From Myxococcales bacterium UBA1203 (GTDB taxonomy: Bacteria > Myxococcota > Myxococcia > Myxococcales > UBA5297): a stretch of DNA of 47,626 nucleotides. Within the stretch, counting starts at the first letter, position 1. Each line of letters starts with the position of its first letter. The position numbers and the translations under genes were made by a program. The notes under the pieces were generated by a model that saw only the letters and a program-made list of their open reading frames with translations, made no database searches and was not told the origin of the DNA. The stretch is taken from the NCBI GenBank assembly GCA_002309695.1, contig DBXV01000008.1:1-47626 (forward strand), in the 5' to 3' direction. Positions 40,748 to 47,626 of the stretch are shown in pieces.

Positions 40748-40867
40748 GGCCTGTTCTCCTGTGTGGGACTGCGTTGAGGGAATGCCTTCCGGATGATCCG
40801 GAGAAGACGTGAACGGATTGTGAATGGGGCGGGCCTGCCTGCGCCTGAACCCCGGGGAAATTTGACT

Positions 40868-41713
40868 TCAGCGAAGAATCATCAGGCGCGTTTCGTCATT
40901 GCGGCGGACGGGCAGAAAACCGACGCGGCGGCAGAGGCGCGTGGCGGGTTCGTCGCCTTCCGGAACGCGGGCCACGATTTTGGGCATCCGGCCCAGCATG
41001 TGGCGGGTGATTTGCCCGACGGCCAGTGTGGCCAGCCCGTGCTGGCGGAGCTTCGGCGCGACGTAAACGCCTTCGATTTCCAGACCGAACCGGCTCTGAG
41101 AGGTGACATCCAGCTTGAGGGCAAGCGCGCCGTCCTTTTCGAGGATGTAGCAGCGCCCGGCCAGAACTCTGGCGGCGATGCGGCGCTCAAACGCCTCGCG
41201 GGTACACACCAGCGGATTTTCGCCGAGGGATTCCTCCACGGCCCGGGCAGCGAAGGGAATGAGTCGGGGCAGGTCGGATGCGGCGGCACGCCTGAGTTCG
41301 GGGCAGACGAAGGGACCGAGAAAATCCGCGGCGGCAGCGAAGACAGTCAGCGGACGCACCAGAAGGACGGAATCCTGCGCGCCCAGCCCTTTGAGAAAGC
41401 CGTCGAGAATGCGCCGGGGACCAAAGAGGCTGCGCACTGCCATCTTTCCCCGAAGCGCCTGTCCAAGTTCTTCCGCGGCCGCGGCGTTTTTGGCGATGGG
41501 CAGAGTGAGTCCGCCGTCACCGCCGACGATGGCGACCGTCTCGAAGGATTTGCCGTCCTCGCTGAGCGCGTAGGCTTTCACGGGGGCGCCGTCGGTGTTT
41601 CGCAGACCGTGATCTTCGAGGATTCCAAGCGCGAACAGATGGGCGTCCGCTTTTTGTCCCAGAAAATCCCGCAGATCCTCCAGACGTTCGTTTGTGAGTC
41701 GGATGCAGTTCAT
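40868..41713 (-). CDS. GNAT-family N-acetyltransferase
   Basis: A 281-residue protein. Start ATG 41713 is chosen because it begins MNCIRLTNERLEDLRDFLGQ; the longer open frame upstream lacks a ribosome-binding site and has shadow-like content. The N-terminal 125 residues form a domain of the kind found in larger FR47-like acetyltransferases. The C-terminal 140 residues are a GNAT domain: ASDLPRLIPFAARAVEESLG, RIAARVLAGRCYILEKDGAL, then the acetyl-CoA-binding motif A (IEGVYVAPKLRQHGLATLAV, including QHGLA) and a closing CRRVGFLPVRRND strand. The substrate is unknown. It is divergent from the large barrel-protein gene. Confidence 0.85.
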   Translation of the reverse strand: MNCIRLTNERLEDLRDFLGQKADAHLFALGILEDHGLRNTDGAPVKAYALSEDGKSFETVAIVGGDGGLTLPIAKNAAAAEELGQALRGKMAVRSLFGPRRILDGFLKGLGAQDSVLLVRPLTVFAAAADFLGPFVCPELRRAAASDLPRLIPFAARAVEESLGENPLVCTREAFERRIAARVLAGRCYILEKDGALALKLDVTSQSRFGLEIEGVYVAPKLRQHGLATLAVGQITRHMLGRMPKIVARVPEGDEPATRLCRRVGFLPVRRNDETRLMILR

Positions 41714-41931
41714 TTGGCGGCGCTGTTTAGGGCGGCGCTCCCGAGGCGGGCAAGGCACGAAATGAGTGCTGTTCCTCGAATCGGCGGACGTGTTCCGCGC
41801 CTTCGGAATCCGGGAAAATTTTGCGCTTGCGCCGACAGGTGAGGCCCCCCATGAGGCCCGGCCGCGGCGCACGCCGTAACCGGCCGGAAGTGACAAGCTG
41901 GAGGACTTACGTGGCGAAGGAATGGAGGGGG

Positions 41932-44900
41932 ATGGAGCAGTGGGGCAGCTGTGTCAGCGCCGCTGTTCACCGATGTCTCCGGCTCACTCGCTGTCTCAGA
42001 GAATGCCGCCGGTTTCGGAGCGCCTGGACCGCTGCCTGCGCCGTGCTTCTGGCCGTTCTGTCCGCGCTTTCGGCACCCGCGCTGGCCATCGACCCGCGCC
42101 TGACGTGGCAGACGCTGGAGACGGAGCATTTTTCGATTCATTTCCATGACGGGCTGGAGGCCTTTGCCCGGCGCACCGGGACCTATGCCGAAGAGGCGTG
42201 GACACGCCTCGTTCCCTTCATGGAGACGGCGCCCAAAGAGCGCGTGGAGGTGGTGATCAGCGACATCACCGACTCCGCCAACGGGAGCGCCACGGTTTTC
42301 CCCCGCGCCCTGATTCGCCTCTATCCGACGCCGCCGGAGAACCATTCCGAGCTGAACGATTCGGAGGATTGGCTCTGGACGCTCATCGTTCACGAACTGA
42401 CCCACGTGCTGCACATGAGCGACATCCGCGGTCTGCCCAAATTCGTGGACACGCTCATCGGCCGCCAGTGGATTCCCAACGCCATTCAACCCAACTGGAT
42501 TGTGGAGGGGCTGGCGATTCAGTCCGAGTCGAGATTTTCCACGGGCGGCCGCAACCGTTCATCGCTCTACGACATGCAGCTGCGGCTGATGGCGCTGGAA
42601 GGAACGTTCCCAGACCTGGATGACATCTCGGGCAGTCCCGCCGTCTGGCCCCGGGGCGGCATTCCCTATCTGTGCGGCGCCAGATTCATCGACTGGCTCG
42701 TGCGGAATCGGGGACCGGACACTCCGGCAGCTCTGAGCCACGACCACGCGGACATGATTCTTCCGCTCTTCAAGAATCTGAGTCAGAGCCGCGTGACGGG
42801 CAAAAGCTGGCACCTGCTCTTTGAAGACTGGAAGCGCGACGAGACGCGCAAGGCTGAGCAGCTTCTTGAGACGCTGGAGCCGCGGGGCCTGACGCGGCCC
42901 AACTGGGTCACACAGTCGGGCGAGAGGACGGGAAAGCCGAAGTTCTGCCGGCCCGACGGGAACGAGGAGCGCCTCTGCTTCATTGATTCTCCGGGAACGC
43001 GCCGGCCGTCTCTGCGCAGCGTTTCGCTTTCGGGCGGCGATGAGCGCGTCCATGCGCAGCTGCTGACGGCCGGCGATATGGCGGTTTCGCCTGACGGGAA
43101 GCGGGCCGTGGTGTCCCAGACCGTCACCTTCGAGACCGATTACAGCTTCGAGGACCTTTACGAGGTGGAGCTGGACAGCGGCGCCATTCGGCGGCTCACC
43201 CGGGGACTTCGTGCCTCGGAGCCCTCCTTCACGCCCGACGGCAGGAGCATCCTGTTTGTACGGCGCGTTCGGGGCGGTCTCACGTCGGTTTCGAGACTCG
43301 AACTGGCGAGCGGGAAGATTGCGGATGTGTTTGCTGCACCTCTGGGCGGCGCCGTGTTTTCCCCCGTTCTGTCGCCCGATGGGCGCCGTCTGGCGGTCAG
43401 TCTGCAGACGCTCTCCGGCCGCGTTCTGGCCGTCATGGATGCGTCGGGCGGCAGGCCGGAGCTACTGACGGCCCCGCGCGGCGGCCTGGACATCGACCCC
43501 GTCTTCACTCCGGACGGCGGAAGCCTGATTTTTTCCAGCGACGAGAGCGGCGTTTACGACCTGTTCCGGCTGGACCTGGCGACGGGGAAGAGGACGCGCC
43601 TGACCCGCGTCATTTCCGGCGCGTTCAGCCCGGCGGTTTCTTCGGATGGAACGTGGCTGGCCTTTGAGGCGCATTCGGCCCGGGGCTCGGACGCGGCGCT
43701 GCACCGCATGGACAGCCTGCCGCCGCTGAATGACGACCCGCCTCTCGACCGGAATCGGGGAAAGCCTGAGCCTTTTCTGCGCGCCTTTGCCGGTGACGGC
43801 CTGCCGGCGCATCAGTGGACAGCCGATGCTTCGGACGCTGGAAATCCGAATGCGGAGCCGAAAGAGCCACATCCGTCCGATGAGGCTGCGGCTGCCCGTG
43901 AGCCTGCCGCAGATGCCGGTGCCGGCGCCGCCCTTCATCCCTATCGACCGTGGCAGACGCTGCGCGCTTATGCCTGGATGCCGGAAGTCGATTCGGACGT
44001 GGACGGAACAACGGTGGGCTTTTCGACTTTTGGCGAAGACGCTGTTGGCCTGCATTCGTGGACGCTGAACGCCGGCTATGGCCTTGAATCGCATCAGCCG
44101 TTTGCCGCCGCTTCCTACACGTGGCGCGGCATCCGTCCGATCCTGACCTTCGGCGCGTCTGGCTATTACGGGCGCGGCTTCTTTGCCCCGGGCTTCCCGG
44201 AGCGCGTCTGGACAGCTTCGGCGGACGCGTCCTGGCCCTTTGGCGGCGCCAATTACGCCATGTCGCTTTCGCTGGGCCTGTCCGCATCCATGCACCAGGC
44301 GCTGGGCCGCTATCGGGTGTCGGGACCGTCGTCATCCCCGCCCATTCACCCCGCCAACGGCTTCGTGAATTCGATTTATGGCGGCATCAGCTGGAGCAAC
44401 GCCTGGTCGCCGGCGCAGGGCATCAGCCCGACCGAAGGATGGCGGCTTTCCCTGTCGGTCAGCGCATCGGGCAGATGGCTCGGCAGCGAGCGCGAATACG
44501 CGGCAGTGAGCGGAAGCGTGACGCGCTACTTGGCCATGCCCTGGAGCGACCTGCACGTGCTGGCGCTGCGTCTCAGGGGCGGCATCGGCTGGAACGGCGA
44601 CCGGAACTCGTCCCTTTTTTCACTGGGCGGCAGCGGCATCCGCAACCTGGTGACCGACTACATCCAGGGCTACTCACTCTCGACGGGGACCATGCGCGGC
44701 TATCGGGCGATGGCCGCCCTGGGAAACACCTTTTTCCAGGCGGGAGCCGAATACCGGCTGCCCATCGCCATTCTCGACGGCGGCCTCTGGACGCTGCCCG
44801 TCTATTTCAGGCGGCTGCACGGCGCGCTGACCGCGGATCTGGGCTGGGCGGGCCGGACGCGCGTTGAAGCGTCGGAGCTTCTGCCGTCCGTGGGGGCCGT

Positions 44901-45021
44901 TCTGCGCCTGGAGACGCTGCTGGCCTACGACTACATGACGCAGATTCAGCTCGGCTATGCCTTCGGCTTCGGCCGTCAGGGCATCCACAACGTCTATCTG
45001 GGGCTGGGCGGCGGTTTCTGA
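41932..45021 (+). CDS. outer-membrane protein with gluzincin protease domain, propeller and C-terminal barrel
   Basis: A 1029-residue predicted outer-membrane protein. I prefer ATG 41932; GTG 41911 and the longer frame from 41821 are alternatives. A long signal peptide ends near LSALSAPALA. Residues about 60-230 carry a gluzincin metallopeptidase signature: HELTH (154-158) and a second Glu in NWIVEGLAIQSES (Glu192). About 300-600 is a TolB/PD40-like beta-propeller (repeated FTPDGRSILFVRR, LSPDGRRLAVSL, FTPDGGSLIFSSD). An acidic low-complexity linker follows (about 620-670). Residues about 680-1029 are beta-barrel-like with many alternating aromatic strands and end in F. The architecture predicts a surface-exposed or periplasmic protease anchored in the outer membrane. 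A terminator follows. Confidence 0.82.
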   Translation: MEQWGSCVSAAVHRCLRLTRCLRECRRFRSAWTAACAVLLAVLSALSAPALAIDPRLTWQTLETEHFSIHFHDGLEAFARRTGTYAEEAWTRLVPFMETAPKERVEVVISDITDSANGSATVFPRALIRLYPTPPENHSELNDSEDWLWTLIVHELTHVLHMSDIRGLPKFVDTLIGRQWIPNAIQPNWIVEGLAIQSESRFSTGGRNRSSLYDMQLRLMALEGTFPDLDDISGSPAVWPRGGIPYLCGARFIDWLVRNRGPDTPAALSHDHADMILPLFKNLSQSRVTGKSWHLLFEDWKRDETRKAEQLLETLEPRGLTRPNWVTQSGERTGKPKFCRPDGNEERLCFIDSPGTRRPSLRSVSLSGGDERVHAQLLTAGDMAVSPDGKRAVVSQTVTFETDYSFEDLYEVELDSGAIRRLTRGLRASEPSFTPDGRSILFVRRVRGGLTSVSRLELASGKIADVFAAPLGGAVFSPVLSPDGRRLAVSLQTLSGRVLAVMDASGGRPELLTAPRGGLDIDPVFTPDGGSLIFSSDESGVYDLFRLDLATGKRTRLTRVISGAFSPAVSSDGTWLAFEAHSARGSDAALHRMDSLPPLNDDPPLDRNRGKPEPFLRAFAGDGLPAHQWTADASDAGNPNAEPKEPHPSDEAAAAREPAADAGAGAALHPYRPWQTLRAYAWMPEVDSDVDGTTVGFSTFGEDAVGLHSWTLNAGYGLESHQPFAAASYTWRGIRPILTFGASGYYGRGFFAPGFPERVWTASADASWPFGGANYAMSLSLGLSASMHQALGRYRVSGPSSSPPIHPANGFVNSIYGGISWSNAWSPAQGISPTEGWRLSLSVSASGRWLGSEREYAAVSGSVTRYLAMPWSDLHVLALRLRGGIGWNGDRNSSLFSLGGSGIRNLVTDYIQGYSLSTGTMRGYRAMAALGNTFFQAGAEYRLPIAILDGGLWTLPVYFRRLHGALTADLGWAGRTRVEASELLPSVGAVLRLETLLAYDYMTQIQLGYAFGFGRQGIHNVYLGLGGGF

Positions 45022-45025
45022 TCTC

Positions 45026-45063
45026 AAAAAAAACGCCGTCTCCCGAAGTGGGAGGCGGCGTTT
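45026..45063 (-). terminator. terminator of ssb (bidirectional hairpin)
   Basis: Inverted repeat AAACGCCGTCTCCC ... GGGAGGCGGCGTTT (one wobble). On the minus strand it ends in seven or more T, so it fits ssb best; it may also stop the plus-strand barrel gene. Confidence 0.85.
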
Positions 45064-45097
45064 CCGGCTGAATGCCGAATGGTCTGTAAGCGGGATT

Positions 45098-45565
45098 TCA
45101 GAAGGGAATGTCGTCCGCGGGATTGCTGCCGCCCTGCGGCGCTCCTGATGGATCGGGACCGCCAAAATCCGGGGGTGCGCCAAATCCGCCGTCGGAAGGC
45201 CCTCCGCGCGAGTCGTCCATGCCGTCGCGGCCGCCCAGAAACTGCACCTGATTGGCGATGATTTCGGTGACGTAGCGTTTCTGAGTGCTGTCCTTGGGGT
45301 CCGCGTAGTCGCGGGTCTGGAGCCGGCCCTCGATGTAAACGGAGCGGCCTTTTTTCAGATACTTGCCGCAGTTTTCGGCCTGCTTTCCCCAGACGACGAT
45401 GCGGTGCCACTCGGTGCGCTCCTGCGGCTGGCCGCTGCTTTTGTCCGTCCAGCGGTCGCTGGTGGCCACGCTGAAATTGGCGACGGCCTGTCCGGAGGTT
45501 GTGTAGCGGACCTCCGGGTCGCGCCCCAGGTTGCCGACGATGATGACTTTGTTGACGCTTGCCAT
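45098..45565 (-). CDS. ssb: single-stranded DNA-binding protein
   Basis: SSB coats single-stranded DNA in replication and repair. The 155-residue protein starts MASVNKVIIVGNLGRDPEVR and has the OB-fold elements ANFSVATSDRWTDKSSGQPQ, TEWHRIVVWGKQAENCGKYL and GRSVYIEGRLQTRDYADPKD. The disordered Gly/Pro/Asp-rich linker ends with the conserved acidic tip DDIPF, which binds SSB partner proteins. ATG 45565 is the real start; the open frame extends further upstream with shadow content. It is convergent with the barrel gene across the terminator at 45026 and followed upstream by a membrane protein gene. Confidence 0.97.
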   Translation of the reverse strand: MASVNKVIIVGNLGRDPEVRYTTSGQAVANFSVATSDRWTDKSSGQPQERTEWHRIVVWGKQAENCGKYLKKGRSVYIEGRLQTRDYADPKDSTQKRYVTEIIANQVQFLGGRDGMDDSRGGPSDGGFGAPPDFGGPDPSGAPQGGSNPADDIPF

Positions 45566-45695
45566 GCGGGTTTCCCTTTCGTGTTTTGGCCTTCTTGGGT
45601 TGGCAGAAAAAAAGCGGGGCCCTCTAGCAGAGCCTCCGTTCCGGTCAAAACGCTCAAACGGGGGATGCGCACGAGGGAGCGTCGGAAAAGAGTGT

Positions 45696-47626
45696 TCACT
45701 CCCAGACTTCGGGCGGCGGCGGCGCGCATCGGGGAGGTCGGACGGCCGCGTCCGCGAAGGCTTTGGCCAGGACGGAGCAAATGCCCGACGCTTCGAGCCA
45801 GCGGGCGGCGCTCTCGCGGACTTCGGGGGCAAAAGTGTCCCGCCGCAGAATCTCCGCGAAGGCCTGCGTCTGAAGGAAGCGGTCGCCGAGCAGCTGAGCG
45901 AAGCGGGCAGTGCCGGCCAGTGCCCCGTCATCCAGTTGGGAAGCGTCGAGCGGCTGTCCGGCAATCATTTCCCGGGCATCTCCCAGCTGGTTCAGGACGT
46001 TTTCTGACTGCACGGCCAGCTGCTCGAATGAAGAAGCCAGCGCGGCACCGTTTCGCAGGGGAAGAAGATGGCGGCGGACTTCATCGCGCGCCTTTTGCGT
46101 GTCGCCCAGCCGCAGCCATGACATGGCGGCCAGCGAATGAATCTTCACCGCGTGTCCGCCCTCGGGAAACTCGTTCGCCAGACGGTTCAGCGCTTCTGCG
46201 GCCTCCCGATGGCGTCCCAGATGGCTCCATGCCAGCGCCTTCCCATGGGCCGCCCGAATCAGCGAATAGCCGCGCCACGCTTCGGGATTCGCCTGCGCTT
46301 CCAGACGCTCCGCTTTGTCGTAGGCCTCAAGAGCGCTTTCAGGCAGGCCGTCCTCAATAAGAGCTGTGGCCAGAAGAAGGCAGGCCGCGGCGTTGTCTTT
46401 CGGCGCTGTTTCACAGCCCCACGCAAAGAGGCGGCGCTCTGAGGACCAGCGCTCCGCCTGCAGGAGGGAAGACGCGAAGCACAGGCTCAGAATGAGCGCT
46501 GACACGGCACGGACGAAAATCCGCTGAATGCCATTGGCGCAAAGATGGCCCGCGGCCGCGGCGAGGCAGACGGCGAAAGCGGCGGCGGGCACATAGAGAA
46601 AACGGTCGGCGGTGAGGCAGCGAAGTTTCAGCGGAACGATGTGAAGCACCGGCAGGATGGCGGCCGCGGCCAGAACGCCCAGGGGGAAAAGCGGGTGGGA
46701 AGCGAGCCGCCGGGGGCCGATTTTGAAGAGCGCGGCTGCGAGCGCTGTCAGAGCGGCGGCACCAAGCGCGGCCAGAGGAAGCGGCGCCAGGTTGATGGAA
46801 CCGATTTGCAGCTCGGGCCAGGGAAAGAGCACGGCCATGCGGACGAAGCTCCCGAGTGCGGCCAGAACGGTCAGTATCCGGGGCGGCATGGCGGGGCCGG
46901 TGTCCGTCAGAAAATCCTGAGCCACCTTCCCATCCGCGGAGACAAAGCGCAGCGCGCCATAGGCGATGAGGACCAGAGCCAGCGGCGCGAGGCGGCACAG
47001 AACGTCTCTGAGGGAAGTTTCTTTCCGAAGCAGACGGCCCAGTTCGATGGCGCCGATGGCCGCGGCAGCCGCGGCCGCCACTTCCTTGCAGAACAGCCCC
47101 ATGAGCACGAGGACGGCGGCGCCGGCAGCCCGGAGCATGCCCCGACCAGATTCCGAGGGCGTGCGCGGCCAGGCCAGCAGTGCGCCCAAGACGAAGGCGC
47201 ACGCCATGGAATCGGTTCTTCCGCTGATCCAGGCGGTGGTTTCGGTGAGCCGGGGAAGCAGGCCGAACAGGGTCATGGCGAAGGCCGCATGCCCGAATGA
47301 CGCGCCCAGCTTCAGCGCCAGCAGGAAGAGCAACAGGCAGTTCCCAAGATGGAAGAGCAGGTTGGTCAGGTGAAATCCTGACGGCGCGCCGTCCCAGAGC
47401 TTCCATTCGGCGGCGTAGCTGAGGGCCGTCAGCGGCCGGTAGTAGCCGCTGCTCTGCCGCGAGGCCTGATCCGCCGGATTCCAGAATCCGTGGAGAAAAT
47501 AGGACGGGAGAGGCCTGAGCTGCCGGACCGAAGACGAGCGCTCAATCAAGTTGTGGTCGTCCCAGACGAATCCCCCGGACAGCGCGGGCGAATAGGCCGT
47601 GAAGATGGCGATGAGGGCGAGGATGA
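45696..47626 (-). CDS. multi-spanning membrane protein with TPR repeats (TMTC-like), 5' end outside window
   Basis: The visible 643 codons continue beyond the window's right edge: at the edge the frame reads ILALIAIFTAYSPALSGGFV then WDDHNLIERSS, a typical start region of this family. About nine to eleven hydrophobic segments follow (for example FHLGNCLLLFLLALKLG, LLAWP, VLVLMGLFCKEVAAAAAAAI, AALTALAAALFKI, VLAAAAILPVLHIV). The last 250 residues are soluble and helical with TPR-like repeats (LLLATALIEDGLPESALEAY, AHGKALAWSHLGRHREAAEA, SLAAMSWLRLGDTQKARDEV). TMTC-like proteins are membrane glycosyltransferases or their relatives; catalytic residues cannot be confirmed here. The C-terminus ends in RCAPPPPEVWE. 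Function unknown. Confidence 0.8.
   Translation of the reverse strand, partial: ILALIAIFTAYSPALSGGFVWDDHNLIERSSSVRQLRPLPSYFLHGFWNPADQASRQSSGYYRPLTALSYAAEWKLWDGAPSGFHLTNLLFHLGNCLLLFLLALKLGASFGHAAFAMTLFGLLPRLTETTAWISGRTDSMACAFVLGALLAWPRTPSESGRGMLRAAGAAVLVLMGLFCKEVAAAAAAAIGAIELGRLLRKETSLRDVLCRLAPLALVLIAYGALRFVSADGKVAQDFLTDTGPAMPPRILTVLAALGSFVRMAVLFPWPELQIGSINLAPLPLAALGAAALTALAAALFKIGPRRLASHPLFPLGVLAAAAILPVLHIVPLKLRCLTADRFLYVPAAAFAVCLAAAAGHLCANGIQRIFVRAVSALILSLCFASSLLQAERWSSERRLFAWGCETAPKDNAAACLLLATALIEDGLPESALEAYDKAERLEAQANPEAWRGYSLIRAAHGKALAWSHLGRHREAAEALNRLANEFPEGGHAVKIHSLAAMSWLRLGDTQKARDEVRRHLLPLRNGAALASSFEQLAVQSENVLNQLGDAREMIAGQPLDASQLDDGALAGTARFAQLLGDRFLQTQAFAEILRRDTFAPEVRESAARWLEASGICSVLAKAFADAAVRPPRCAPPPPEVWE

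Overview
The window looks like a chromosomal segment of a Gram-negative, GC-rich bacterium. LptD, a SurA-like chaperone, RseP, a predicted outer-membrane barrel protein and many lipoproteins indicate an outer membrane. The style of several proteins recalls Myxococcota or related delta-lineages: a forkhead-associated (FHA) protein with a Pro/Glu-rich linker, lipoprotein beta-propellers with Cys-Gly/Ser-Asp leaders, a Lys/Ala-rich histone-like protein and a sigma-region-4-like regulator. That placement is an inference. The AAA-ATPase/PD-(D/E)XK gene is a type frequent in anaerobic, host-associated bacteria.

Layout. 1-4409: end of uvrB, a small HNH nuclease, a SurA-like chaperone, a ribbon-helix-helix-like protein with an acidic tail, prfB with its programmed +1 frameshift, and a lipoprotein. 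4512-13571: lptD, the FHA protein, two propeller lipoproteins, a membrane HEAT-like protein and an AT-rich lipoprotein, all on the minus strand. 13702-16523: a sigma-4-like regulator, then the ribosome-maturation operon ylxP(DUF503)-rbfA-truB with a clear terminator. 16871-22248: an Rsm22-like methyltransferase, a peroxiredoxin, rseP, cdd and rlmN on the plus strand.

22245-31609 is a visibly AT-rich accessory island fused by an ATGA overlap to the end of rlmN. It reads as one tightly packed operon: two paralogous dynamin-like GTPases, a glycine-zipper membrane protein with a frameshift at a T8 tract, a HerA/VirB4-like ATPase with its own glycine-zipper segment and Ser/Thr/Gly-rich stretch, and two toxin-immunity pairs (a WHH-type HNH/Endo VII nuclease and a papain-fold Tox-PL toxin). 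Both toxins carry the same DPDKRI hexapeptide near the N-terminus, encoded by different synonymous codons. I infer a toxin-delivery or release system in which dynamins remodel membrane, the ATPase is the motor and DPDKRI may be an address tag. This is the most interesting part of the window.

31866-47626: an AAA-ATPase/PD-(D/E)XK gene with a good promoter, tgt, a formylglycine-generating-enzyme-fold lipoprotein with a heptapeptide repeat, another propeller-like lipoprotein, ilvE, a histone/phasin-like protein, a GNAT acetyltransferase, a large protease-propeller-barrel protein, ssb, and the C-terminal part of a multi-spanning TPR protein that runs off the window. No rRNA, tRNA, CRISPR array, transposase or integrase was recognised.
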